Notes under the pieces: generated by a model
Database searches by the model: none
The model's input: the letters and a program-made list of their open reading frames with translations, nothing else
Told to the model about the DNA's origin: nothing
In this document: positions 33,131 through 43,157 of the stretch, piece after piece
Position numbering within the stretch: the first letter of the stretch is position 1
Layout of the letters: each line of letters opens with the position of its first letter
From: Archivesica marissinica
Taxonomy: Eukaryota > Mollusca > Bivalvia > Venerida > Vesicomyidae
NCBI GenBank assembly: GCA_014843695.1
Contig: CM026386.1
Location: 12,513,213-12,577,212 of the forward strand
Reading direction: 5' to 3'
Length of the DNA: 64,000 nt
Position numbers and translations under genes: made by a program

Positions 33131-33619
33131 GACATACCGGTTTTCGTTTCACTAACTTAAAGGTTTGTAGGTGAATAACTTCTAGTAATTCTGTTATACA
33201 GCGGATGTAATAATAGTGTTGTTACATTTAAAGACCTTGACTAAATTCAGATTGCATAACATCTTTTAAAATAAACAGATAAAGTGACGCATATATGTGA
33301 ATTCAAAATAGCGTCTTGTTTAACAGATAAACAAGCACCTGTTTTAAGATCACCTATCAAATTTCATGCAACAAAAGTTTGTTTTCCGGTATGTTCACGT
33401 GACTGTCATGTGACGTTGCTATGCAAACCTTGAGAGTGCTACCGCTACGAAAGCCAACAAATATTTCTTTATAAAACGATGTTTTAGAATACATAAAAAT
33501 GAGATTTATATGAATAATTTTGATCAACATATTTTCGAAATAAAATGTATAACTATGCATCAGTTTTCCACATGCATTTTATTGTTTAACTGTTCTAGCG
33601 TCTACCACATAACCTTAGA
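33131..33619. other. no gene seen
   Basis: AT-rich, nothing recognised. Confidence 0.35.
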
Positions 33620-33856
33620 CTTTATTTATTTTACAACGATTGCGTCGCTTCTCACCAATGCATCCTGGGTTCGATCCTCGGACCGGGAAGTATGTGAGAT
33701 GGTATGGTGGTCGCCAGATCGGACAGGTGGGTTTTCTCCGGGTACTCCAGTTTCCTCCCACACGAATGACCACATATACGCTTTCATCCGCGCCAACAAG
33801 AGTGATTAATATAAGTTGTTAGAACTTGTTTCGCAATCGTTGTAAAATAAATAAAG
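33620..33856 (+). repeat. SINE family C copy bounded by 25-bp inverted repeats
   Basis: The sense copy has head fragment TGGGTTCGATCCTCGGACCG, body CCAGATCGGACAGGTGGG and tail TTAGAACTTGTTTCGCAATC. Uniquely, an inverted piece of its own tail (CTTTATTTATTTTACAACGA plus TTGCG, 33620-33644) sits at the 5' end, exactly complementary to 33832-33856. The result is a fold-back SINE. Confidence 0.85.
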
Positions 33857-34225
33857 TTAAAAAAAACATATCATGTTTTATCATGTATCGCCTGTAGAGC
33901 TCGATCTCGCGGCACTGCTGATAGCGGTGAGAGACTAGTTCAAACAACTGCGTTCTGCGTTCTAGTTAGCTCAACCATTACTACACTTCATACGTTATTC
34001 GTGTTTTAAAGACTACATTCTATCGGAAAGAAAATATAGGGTTTTCTCCGACTTTGGACTGATGGTTCATTCAATGGTCATCCTTCAAAGTCATCTTTCT
34101 CAAACATTCGTATTTATTTCTTAGATGTATTGAAATTGAGATACTCAACATTCGTTCCTTGTTAGTAAGGTTTAATGTTAGGTTCTAGGAATATAGCTAT
34201 TCATGTTATTTGCAATTCTATTGTC
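33857..34225. other. no gene seen
   Basis: No recognised features. Confidence 0.35.
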
Positions 34226-34352
34226 GGAGGTTATAAAACTTTCTCAGATCTCAAGTGATTTGATTGGTTGATTTTGAGATTTACATTCAGCTGAACCAAT
34301 CAGAAGCATGAGACTGAGTTTGAGATGATAGAAAAGTTCTATAACCTCCAGG
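34226..34352. repeat. fold-back element related to 2366-2626
   Basis: GGAGGTTATAAAACTTTCTC, then AGATCTCAAGTGATTTGATT, GGTTGATTTTGAG, and on the far side GAACCAATCAGAAGCATGAG and ACTGAGTTTGAGATGATAGA, ending AGTTCTATAACCTCC. Same motif order as the perfect inverted repeat at 2366 but one copy and more diverged. Its right end hosts a hAT MITE. Confidence 0.75.
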
Positions 34353-34631
34353 CAGGGATCATTCTAGAGGGCGATGTGGGCGAAATTGTCGCCCTAGGGA
34401 CCCTGACTTCGCCCTCTGGGGGCCCCACTTCTCCCTAAAAATTGTTTGGGGTTTTACGATTTTCAAACAAAATTGTGTCTAGTAAGATACACTGGCCCAT
34501 TATAAAGCACTCCTTCTATTCAAATGTTGTATTTAATGATTGAACTGTGCATTTAACCCTATTTTGCAGAGGTATATTAAAGAACACCATTTCTCACTTC
34601 TCCCAAAAATTCTGACCTAGAATGAACCCTG
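34353..34631. mobile_element. hAT-type MITE, copy 2, with exact 8-bp TSD
   Basis: Starts CAGGGATCATTCTAG and ends CTAGAATGAACCCTG (15-bp TIRs, one mismatch). CCTCCAGG is duplicated at 34345-34352 and 34632-34639. CAGGG ends with an 8-bp duplication are diagnostic of hAT elements. At 279 bp and without an ORF it is nonautonomous. It inserted into the end of the fold-back element. Confidence 0.9.
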
Positions 34632-34639
34632 CCTCCAGG

Positions 34640-35241
34640 CGATGAAATTATGAATATTTACACACACAGGGAACACAACTGGATTTAATTGAAAACTGCA
34701 ATATTTAATGTTGCCTATCGTTGTATGTTTCAGACAAAGGTGCGTTCAGCAGGTGTTCCATGGATGGTTCAGCGTGTGCGTATATTAAATAAAAACAGTT
34801 GCCAAACAATTGTTCCAAATGCAAACTTGTGATAAATTATTTACTAACTTTCTAACATTGATAGAGGAGACCAAGCAACCGGATTGTCTTGTTCTTTCGG
34901 ATGAAAGCAACATACATATATGATATAATCTATACGAATATAGTGAGAGGATTTCCGTAGCAGCGGGTTCATTAGTTCATAGTTCATTTAGATAAAGGTG
35001 TGCGTGTGTCACAATCTTTTTGAAAGGATTCCATACAAACGGATTGTCTTGTTCAGCCGGAACAAGTCATATATGTAACATTCTCAACGAACAGAGCATA
35101 ACTCTTAGAGGTGTCGATAATGTTTGTGATCCAGAATGTACATGATCTATTCTGTATTTCGTAGCAGCGGTAATGCTTTCGTATTCTGAAAACCTACATT
35201 GTATTTGAACTTGGCTGTTGTATCATCTGTTGATTTGGAAA
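34640..35241. other. upstream region of the zinc-finger ORF
   Basis: No recognised promoter. An in-frame TGA at 35206 precedes the first ATG. The phrase GGATTGTCTTGTTC occurs twice (about 34881 and 35041), and both are followed by GAACA/GGAACAAG-type sequence, so this may be an old duplication. Confidence 0.35.
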
Positions 35242-36195
35242 ATGAGTTCAAAAGAACTAAGTAGCAAGATGCTAGAATGCAATGTATGTCTGAAGGTTTT
35301 TAAGTTTGTATCACATCTAGAGACACATATGCTCAGTCATACAGGAGAGCGTCCACATGAATGTCATGTTTGCAAGAAAACGTTTCGTCAAACCGGGTAT
35401 CTAAACATACATATGTTAATACATACTGGAGAACGGCCGTATGAATGCCATATATGCAAGAAAATGTTTATTCAACGTGGGAATCACAAGAGGCACATGC
35501 TAATACATGATGAAGAACGTGAGCGTCAGTTCATTTGTCAGGTATGTCAGAAAACATTTACTAAATCAGGTTATCTGAAAATTCATATGGCCACTCACAC
35601 CGGAGAAAGTCGAAATGAATGCCAGATATGCAATAACACGTTTACAGCTGGAGCTCTGAAGAGACATATGCTTCTTCATACTGGAGAACGTCCATATGAA
35701 TGTGTTATCTGCAAAAAGGCGTTCAGTAACCCTGCCAATCTGAGAACACATAAGTTTCTTCATACTGGAGAACGCCCGTATCAGTGTCTTATTTGCAAAA
35801 AGGCTTTCAGTAATCCTTCCAATCTTAGAACACATATGTTCCATCATACTGGAGAACGCCCGTATGAATGTCTTATCTGCAAGAAAGCTTTCATTCAATC
35901 TGGAGACCTGAAGAGGCACATGTTAGTTCATTCTGGAGAACGTCAACATGAATGCCACATATGCAAGAAATTGTTCACGCAAGCATGCAGTCTGAAGATA
36001 CACATGTTAGTTCATACTGGAGAACGTCCGTATCACTGCCAAATATGCGGGAAAACATTTGCAATACTTGGAAACCTGAAGAAGCACATGATAGTTCATA
36101 CAGGTGAACGCCAGTTTGAATGTACTCTTTGCAATAAGGCCTATACTGCTGCTGCATGTCTAAAAAAACACATGATAAAGCATACATCGCAGTAA
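35242..36195 (+). CDS. C2H2 zinc-finger protein, 11 fingers
   Basis: Intact 317-codon ORF. The start is the first ATG after an in-frame stop (35206), in an acceptable context (GGAAAATGAG). Eleven C2H2 fingers at 28-residue spacing fill residues ~13-313, joined by TGERP-type linkers. This makes it a KZFP-style DNA-binding protein without KRAB, BTB or SCAN domains. Most fingers read C-x2-C-x12-H-x3-H. Finger 5 (CQICNNTFTAGALKRH) has 11 residues between Cys and His, one short. The finger 3-4 linker is DEERERQF instead of TGERPY. Two poly-A signals AATAAA follow at 36219-36224 and 36246-36251. A nuclear transcription regulator is likely. Targets are unknown. It could also be the last exon of a longer gene or a retrocopy. 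Confidence 0.9.
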   Translation: MSSKELSSKMLECNVCLKVFKFVSHLETHMLSHTGERPHECHVCKKTFRQTGYLNIHMLIHTGERPYECHICKKMFIQRGNHKRHMLIHDEERERQFICQVCQKTFTKSGYLKIHMATHTGESRNECQICNNTFTAGALKRHMLLHTGERPYECVICKKAFSNPANLRTHKFLHTGERPYQCLICKKAFSNPSNLRTHMFHHTGERPYECLICKKAFIQSGDLKRHMLVHSGERQHECHICKKLFTQACSLKIHMLVHTGERPYHCQICGKTFAILGNLKKHMIVHTGERQFECTLCNKAYTAAACLKKHMIKHTSQ

Positions 36196-36218
36196 ATGCA
36201 AACTTATGGACGAAATGG

Positions 36219-36251
36219 AATAAAAACACACGAGCTTAAAATCCGAATAAA
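36219..36251 (+). promoter_or_regulatory. two candidate poly-A signals of the zinc-finger gene
   Basis: AATAAA at 36219-36224 and 36246-36251, 24 and 51 bp after the stop codon. Confidence 0.5.
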
Positions 36252-36857
36252 AATCATATCATGTTCATTCAAGCCAGGAAATCTATTTAAATGATATAAT
36301 TACAGTCTTGTAATAAACATTTATATACCGAATGTGTTTTGCTTTCACTCGTGCATGGGTACTCATTTAGGATGTTTAAAGTTCACGAGTCTGACTGACT
36401 ACCTGTGTGTACCGTTTTTAAAACAGTTTAAATGTTTTTTCATATATCCCAGGTAAAAGCAAGATGCTAATGTATGATGTATTCCTTCTACTTACATTCC
36501 ATTTGTATGTTTCATAATTTCCGGACGCTATATGTAGATGGATATCCATTCATCGAATTTGCATCTTAACCATTTGGACGCAATACAATAGACCATCTGG
36601 ACACGGACGCATCATTTATATCGTATAGTACGGCGATATATTTGATGACTATCTCGGACCGAGTAAAAACAACAACTCAATTTTAAACTACAATTGCGAA
36701 ATATGGGGTTTCGTGAAAGCTGCTAATATTGAAATAGTACGCAGAATTTGTTACCAATAAATTATGAAAAATTAAATATTGTTTAAAATTGTATGGGATC
36801 ACACAAAGGAACTGTATAGTAAGCGCAATTGCATTCTCGCAAAGACCGGATAAAAAA
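36252..36857. other. no gene seen
   Basis: AT-rich, with no recognised repeats. Confidence 0.35.
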
Positions 36858-37098
36858 GTTTAAACTTTTATTTATTTTACAACGATTGCGAAGCAAGTTT
36901 TAACAACTTATATTAAACACTCTCGTTGGCGCGGATGGAAGCGTATATGTGGTAATTCGTGTGGCAGGAAACCGGAGTACCCAGAGAAAACCGATCGGGC
37001 GACCACCGTACCATCTCGCATACTTCCCGGTCCGAGGATCGAACCCGGTTTGCATTGGTGAGTAGCGAGCGCCATAACCACTGCGCTAATCGGATATA
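36858..37098 (-). repeat. SINE family C
   Basis: Antisense: TTTACAACGATTGCGAAGCA, AACACTCTCGTTGGCGCGGA, AGGAAACCGGAGTACCCAGA and head GGTCCGAGGATCGAACCCGG...CCATAACCACTGCGCTAATC, followed by a short (AT)n. Confidence 0.87.
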
Positions 37099-37612
37099 TA
37101 TATATAGTAGTTACCCAAATACAACGAATTGGTCATCCAAAGTCCGTGACATTGTGCATGCATCCTTGTTTTCTAATGTTTGGATAGTTCCTGAATCTGT
37201 GAACATAAAAGCCTTTATACCAATACTTGGAGATCAGTGTGTATCACAATGTCGAATAAATATAGACTCGTCTCACTCGTCTCAGTTAATTTTATACAAA
37301 GAAATTAAACCTGTTTCTGAACGATCTAGTTACTTGCATGCATTGTGTGTGAAATTAAGTCACATAAACAGAATAGTTAAACATAGGCTTTCCTCACAGA
37401 AACTTTTAATAGAGTCTAGACGACACAAACACATTGAATGAAGGCAACGTAAACGTGAATTTTGTATTATTTTCGTATTAATTTTCCCACTCTACGAAAC
37501 GCTTAAAAAGAGTTGCATACCAAATATTTTCACAACATCCTAATATGTTTAAAGGTATTGCTTTATTCAATTCCGATAAAAAATACTTCGTATATTCTGT
37601 ACAAAAGGTTTA
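37099..37612 (+). pseudogene. LINE ORF2 C-terminal fragment (degenerate)
   Basis: A frame beginning near 37099 reads NTTNWSSKVRDIVHASLF, SNVWIVPESVNIKAF, ILYKEIKPVSERSSYLHAL and ends HKHIE at 37441. Beyond it, broken frames give a Lys/Arg/Cys-rich stretch, FPLYETLKKSCIP and a YFVYSVQKV end. The order W..KVRD - VW.....N - LY...K - YL - (Cys-rich) - PLY..LKK is reminiscent of the region after the reverse transcriptase in some invertebrate LINEs. No RT is present, so this would be a 5'-truncated, decayed insertion. Clade not assigned. Confidence 0.45.
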
Positions 37613-37845
37613 AAGATTAGAGACAACATATTAAGCAGACACTAAACACCCACCGTTGTCAAATTACAACAGCCTTAGGTCTTGTGGCGACTTTTCATCT
37701 ATGTATTGGTGGAAGAAGACTCCGAGCAGTATCGCAGGCATGGACTGGCACCCGGGTTGAACCACCGACCTTCCACAAGCCAGCTGGATAGCTTCCTCGC
37801 TTGAACGATTTCGAAATTTTAATGAATTTGTGGAAATTATTGTTA

Positions 37846-38046
37846 TGTATGTTCCATTAATGTCAAACCCCTTGCGGGGACCTAGACATCTTTTCCTGGG
37901 CAGGCTTAGCCGACCTAAGTGGTTAACCAGTACTAAGCAATGTGTGTGAGGTGCCTTGCCCAATGACACTACATACGTGGCCTGACCGAGTATCGAACCC
38001 GGGACCGATCGATTCCAAATCCGACGCTCTACCACGGACGCCACAC
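37846..38046 (-). repeat. SINE family D
   Basis: Antisense full copy: TATGTTCCATTAATGTCAAA, CCCCTTGCGGGGACCTAGAC, TTTTCCTGGGCAGGCTTAGC and head GACCGAGTATCGAACCCGGG...GACGCTCTACCACGGACGCC. Confidence 0.9.
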
Positions 38047-39090
38047 AATTGTTGTTTCTATGTACAGGTGGAAGGAACATAGACAGGTCCTCAATAGTGT
38101 TATGTGAGGTAAACCATATCCACGGATTACAAACACATAATTTATAGAAGGTTGTTATGCTTATTTCGATGTAGACAGACAGACTTACATTGTATTTCAA
38201 TCAGGTTACAAGCAAGTAACAACATGATAAGTACAAAATTGAAGCATAATTGTAGGTTATCAATTATTTTACATTTGTAAAAGATGACAGAGTGAGACGC
38301 CGTAACATTGGGGACCGTGATACATATCTAATCAACAGTGATCAGTTCTAAACACGACGTGCTGAATACAACATTGTGCACACTGGTTTGGGTGGGTCTG
38401 CGTACCAATTATAAATAATATGATTAATACGAATCGCTAGCAAATTCAGCGCAATGGGGCTAATTTAAGCTTATATCCAGACAATCATCCAAACCCACAT
38501 ATGGTGCAGATCTAATCAACAATAATACTTGTCAAACATCAGTACGAAACGTGTCGCATAGTAAACCACATTTATTAAAACACGTAGTATGCATAGTACA
38601 TTTATATTTATTATCAAGAACGGTTTGCTTCTAAGTCAATAATACGACATTGAACAGCGACCGACATAGTCTGTAATCCCACTCTCTGTATTGTATGCTT
38701 CCTGTTGTGGTGATATTCTAGAGAAATAAACCTAAAAGTATCAGAAATGAGATCAACGGCTAGTTGTGGACCATCGTCGCAACTAGTGCATCAAAACAGC
38801 TATATAAGTTCTGAGTAGATGTCTGAAATGGCGGATAACTGAAAACTCTATTAAACTGACACCATAAAAACTTCTTATTGGGACTACATTCGACTACATG
38901 CCTATTTACGTATGTAAAACCATAAGAGGACGCTGCGCCGCCTATAAAGACGGCAAATAATATACATAGATTTGAGGGGGCATGTTTAGTAGTGGAATAA
39001 AAATTCCCTGCGTAAGTAGATACACAGTTACTTGTGTTAATTCGATTACTACATACAGATAGATATAACCAGTTGAGCGACATACCAGTT
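38047..39090. other. no gene seen
   Basis: About 1 kb. Minus-strand ORFs of up to 124 codons are composed of chance sequence and a SINE head. Confidence 0.4.
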
Positions 39091-39091
39091 C

Positions 39092-39416
39092 GCCCCCGTG
39101 GTCGAGTTGTTAAGGTCGCTGACTTGTATACCACTGTAACATAACATCACTGATGGTCACGGGTTCGAGTTCATTTAACGTCGCTACCGATTGCCCATTT
39201 GAGCGACGGACAGTTTACCTAACAACACCTTTCCTGAGCAGGCTCCAGCGATTAACCAGTACTTGGTGCACCAACCTCCGTAAGAAACTGCCAACTTTTT
39301 CATATAAATGAAACATGGTCTGAGCGTGCTCGAACCCGTGACCATCAGTGATGATAGGTTACAGTGGTATACAAGTCAGCGACCGTAACCACTCGACCAC
39401 GTAGGCGGACTCGGCC
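39092..39416. repeat. SINE family E fold-back: sense head facing a full antisense copy
   Basis: The sense head 39092-39176 (CCCCGTGGTCGAGTTGTTAA to CACGGGTTCGAG) meets, with no gap, the tail of an antisense copy (CATTTAACGTCGCTACCGAT) whose head ends at about 39416. The two heads are ~95% complementary over about 80 bp, separated by ~145 bp of SINE body. Confidence 0.88.
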
Positions 39417-39656
39417 TAATTATAGCGGTGAAATGCGTGTTCTAACAACGGTTGCGAGACCACTCCACCACGGAGGTGCATCTTGGTTGAAAGAAATAAA
39501 TAGTTCAGTGATTGGCCGTTAGTGGACAAGTGTTAACATAAATGTTAAATACACGGTCTGAGCGGGGCTCGAACCCATTACATGACCATCAATGACGGTA
39601 TGTTACAGTGGTATCGTTATTATCACGTCATTAACATTCCTCATAACTGTGGACCG
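39417..39656 (-). repeat. SINE head fragments
   Basis: 39548-39616 is another antisense family E head (GGTCTGAGCGGGGCTCGAAC, TTACAGTGGTAT). A short tRNA-like piece (GAGACCACTCCACCACGGAG) lies near 39456. No gene. Confidence 0.6.
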
Positions 39657-39806
39657 GTGTGTGTGTTTTACGCTTATTTATCGTCGCTACCGGTTGCCCA
39701 TATGAGCGACGCCTCCTGAAGAGATTGGTCATTTTAGATTTTTGGAGGATAGTGCAATGATACAGACGGAGACCCACTCCAGAGTCTCCTCTGGTTCTTT
39801 TACGTT
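39657..39806 (-). repeat. SINE family A, cut at the Ty3 element border
   Basis: Antisense tail and body (TTTTACGCTTATTTATCGTC to TCTCCTCTGGTTCTTTTACG) stop 5 bp before the LTR. The missing head half is not found on the other side of the retrotransposon. Confidence 0.85.
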
Positions 39807-39810
39807 TATG

Positions 39811-40628
39811 TGTCGCAGACCGCCGGCGAGCACTAAGGGTGTGGGGGTCGAGATCGACAAAGAAAGAGGAAAACTCTTTTATTAATGTCTACTGCACTTT
39901 ATTCCTCGCAATATAGCCATCGTTTCTCTCTCCGTCTCTATCTATCCCTCTCTATCTCTATCTCTCTATCTCTATATCTCGATATCTCTATCTGCAACCA
40001 ATATATACAAATATACAGTTTCATACTTATATACATCACATAATTAACAATCACATAAGTTATACCATATCATCAGACATATATAATGACGACAATTGTA
40101 TTGACGAATTTAAGAAATACAATATACGATGGTGTAGTTTAAGTTAGACAATGAAAATCAAGTCTTTACATCTGATCGATATTTCTCAAAAACTAACAGG
40201 TTATCAGTCAATGTACATGAATAATATATTATCGGGATGGTAGTGAAAAAGAGTAGCAATAGTTACCTGAAGGTATATATATATATTCCTACATAATATG
40301 GTTTATTTGTAGCACATAATTAATGGCGTCTTGTTTATGTTTTGTGAAAATGGCGGATGTCTCATATGCATGCAGTGATTGGTGAGTAAAGAGCACGTGC
40401 TTAAATATTGTCACGTGTCAGGTCAAATGTACGTGTCACTTATTATAACTATTGGTCCAAGGGAAATAACTAAAACTATACTACACTGTACTACATATGC
40501 TACGTTACAAACTAACTGAAGGTGTTACAACGTTTTCAACTCACTCCTTCAAATAGGGGCAAAAATGACAAGCGAATATATGTGTTCAAAGAGTTTGTAT
40601 TTATTAACAACAATTGCACCCTATGACA
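39811..40628 (-). repeat. 3' LTR
   Basis: On the minus strand it starts TGTCATAGGGTGCAATTGTT and ends ACTCTTAGTGCTC..CTGCGACA, giving TG...CA ends with TGTC/GACA inversion. AATAAA (39898-39903) near its 3' side is a candidate poly-A signal. The CTCTATCTCTATCT tract is shorter than in the 5' LTR. Confidence 0.92.
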
Positions 40629-40642
40629 TATTCCCCCCAGTT
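40629..40642 (-). other. polypurine tract
   Basis: AACTGGGGGGAATA on the minus strand directly abuts TGTCATAGGG of the 3' LTR: the plus-strand priming site of an LTR retroelement. Confidence 0.85.
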
Positions 40643-41132
40643 GGAAAAATGTCGTTTCGACATTTTCAAATATTTCAATACCTGAAAACGAAATTATTAA
40701 GTATTAATACATGTAAACATTTCTTCAAGTATTTACATGTAACACGAAATTACATAAGTATACCTGAAATTAGAAGTATGCCAACACAATATCATTTCAA
40801 GTTTTTATAAATACATGTAGACAGGAAGTTCCATATACCTGAAATGTATACAAAATAATATTAATATGACAACACATACATATGGATGAGCATTCGTCCA
40901 AAAGTGACAAATGAATATGTGTGTCAATAACTGCTCTATTTACTTACACATGTCACTAACTGACAACACAATATGTGACGACAACACTCATGGCTAATAG
41001 ATGTATTTGACGTATGCGTGAATTACCCGAATATAACACTAATGTTACATTACATTAGTGATACCTAATAAATGTGTAAAAACATATATATACAATGTAA
41101 GCTCATACGTCTGTGCTATAACTATGTTGCAC
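40643..41132 (-). other. 3' untranslated part of the Ty3 element
   Basis: About 490 bp between the pol stop and PPT, AT-rich, with several ATTTACATGTA-like repeats and no envelope ORF. Confidence 0.6.
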
Positions 41133-41865
41133 TTATAATCTCCAGTTTTCAGACTGTTGCCATCTAGGAATTTTGATTTCTCTACGTGATCTCCTAGGTA
41201 CCTGTACACCCGTGTCATCACCGGAATCGTCGTCTGTTGCACTGGTTGTTATGTGAGAGTCACGTCTACGGTGTGGAATAACGTATCGTTGTACCGCCTC
41301 TGTATCTGGTGCTGGTTCTGAAGCAACTCCTAACGGCAGTAGCAAGTTCCTATGGAGACGTCGTATTCTCCTGGCGTTGGGCACATTCTTTTTCACGTCA
41401 AATACAGGTTGGTCTGGGAATGGCTGATTGACGACGATATATGGTTCTTGCTCCCACCTGTCTGCAATCTTCTTCTTTCCGCGGATGGACACGTTCCGAA
41501 CAAGAACCAAATCACTGGGTTGAATGGTTGCAGCTCTCGCCTTGGTATCATAATACCGTTTGTTGACATCTGCTGTCTTTAGGGCAGTGTCCTTCGCTTT
41601 CCGATATGCGGTTGTCAATCTTTCCCGGAGCTTCCTGACGTACTCATTCTTGGATTTCGCACTGATATCATCAGTGTTCAACCCAAGAAGAGCGTCGACT
41701 GCTAACTTGGGTTGTCTGCCGAACATCAAATAATACGGTGAAAAACCTGTACTTGGGTGAGATGTAACGTTATATGCATGCACAAGGTGACCAACGTGAG
41801 ATTTCCAATCAGCTTTCTTGTCTTCCTCAAGAGTACCAAGCATCTTTAGCAGGGTTTGATTAAAC
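41133..41865 (-). pseudogene. Ty3 pol, integrase C-terminal part
   Basis: Same frame as the upstream segment, separated only by the stop at 41866-41868. After RFNQTLLKML it reads HLVHAYNVTSHPSTGFSPYYLMFGRQP, the classic gypsy integrase segment. A basic linker follows, then a GPY/F-like domain (DRWEQEPYIVVNQP, PVFDVKKN) and RRIRRLHRNLLLPLG. The tail is Arg-rich (PHRRRD, PRRSRREIKIPRW). No chromodomain. The ATG at 41843 is internal, not a real start. Confidence 0.9.
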
Positions 41866-41867
41866 CT

Positions 41868-43157
41868 CTATACCATACCGTTGCCCATAGCATGATATGG
41901 TGTGGTACGAGATTTAATTACACCTGCTAACTGACAAAGCTCCTTGATGAGCGAAGACTCGAAATTAGCCCCTTGATCACTATGGATTCTGGTAGGAAAT
42001 CCATAATGAACAATAAACTTTTCGAACAATACTTTAGCAGTGGTTTTCGCAGTTTGATTGGTCGTTGGATAGGCCTGAGCATATCGCGTGAAATGATCCG
42101 TGATCACAAGTATATGCTCAAAACCACCCTTTGACCTCTCCAAACTGAGGAAATCAATGCATACAATAGCCATGGGAGATGAAGAAGTAAGATTAACACG
42201 GGATGCTGTGGAAGGTGGTGTCTTACGGCGGATACATCTTGGACATGAGGCAACTTTATCACGGATAAAACTATCCATTCCTGGCCAGTAAAATCTCTGT
42301 TTGAACAAAGATGTTGTCCTATCTCTGCCCTGGTGTCCTAAGTCGTCGTGAAGAGCCTGGAAAATATCATAACGTAGATCTTCTGGTAGGACGAGCTGGT
42401 TATATTGTTGGTCGTTAACAATACCTCTGCGATAGAGTACCCCATCCTTGAGCTCTAGTTTATCCCAGTCCCGTACATATTTTATACTCGGTGAAAAACT
42501 GGTTGAAGCCCGCGGAGCAGTCGGCTTCGTACCTTCCCGGAGGTGTTTAAGTATGTCTGATATGGCTGGATCCTTCAGCTGAGCTGTTTTCCAATCTTTG
42601 GAACTCAAGGAATGGGCAAGTAAATCGTCAGGAACATCTGTTGGTGGATCAACAACAGGAAGAGAATCTGGCGATATTACACTGAATGCATACGGTGTCT
42701 CTTCTATTGTTGCTGTTGCTGCTGTTGCCATGGCTGACATCACTGCTTGACCAATAGCCTCGTCTGAATGTTCTGGGATCCTAGATAATCCATCGGCGTC
42801 TGCGTTCTGTTTGCCTGCTCTATAAGTAGGATGACAGTTATAATTGGCAAGGGCTGCCATCCAACGTTGTCCTGTTGCGTCTAGTTTTGCTGTAGAATTT
42901 ACGTACGTGAGAGGATTGTTATCAGTCACAATCTCAAATACAGCGCCATACAAGTAATCGTGGAATTTTTCCGTTACGGACCACTTGAGGGCGAGATACT
43001 CGAGCTTGTGAGCTGGATAATTCCTCTCAGCTGACTTCAACGATCTACTGGCATACGCTACAACGCGTTCTTTGCCATCCTGTCGCTGATAGAGGACGGC
43101 CCCCAAGCCTTTGCAAGATGCATCAGTATGTAGCGTGAAGGGAATGTTGTAATCGGC
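41868..43157 (-). pseudogene. Ty3 pol, RNase H and integrase core
   Basis: Continues in frame after the stop at 43158. RNase H begins with a TDAS motif (about 43120), with LGAVLYQ, EYLAL and TDNNPLTY. The integrase zinc-binding HHCC is H253-H257-C288-C291 counted from 43106 (GHQG...CPRC). The core has CIDFLSL (first Asp, 318) and HSDQG (second Asp, 377). A TAG stop at 41866-41868 follows GNGMV exactly where the third catalytic residue falls, giving DD(35)-stop spacing. The motif before it reads PYHAMGN, not the usual PYHP.GN. The protein would integrate element cDNA if intact. Here it is cut at the active site. Confidence 0.93.

Noticed and set aside
35566..36229. Minus-strand ORFs opposite the zinc-finger gene
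   Set aside because: Antisense shadows of the repeated finger codons.
37664..38200. 178-aa minus ORF
   Set aside because: Runs through a complete SINE D copy. Coding potential is accidental.
40565..40810. 81-aa plus-strand ORF at the edge of the 3' LTR (and 50123-50338 at the other LTR)
   Set aside because: Starts in the LTR antisense strand and runs into unrelated flanks in each copy.
41133..41843. Start codons at 41843, 43106 and 44765 as separate genes
   Set aside because: They are internal positions of one pol frame interrupted by stops or an indel. The 43106 and 44765 starts are TTG.
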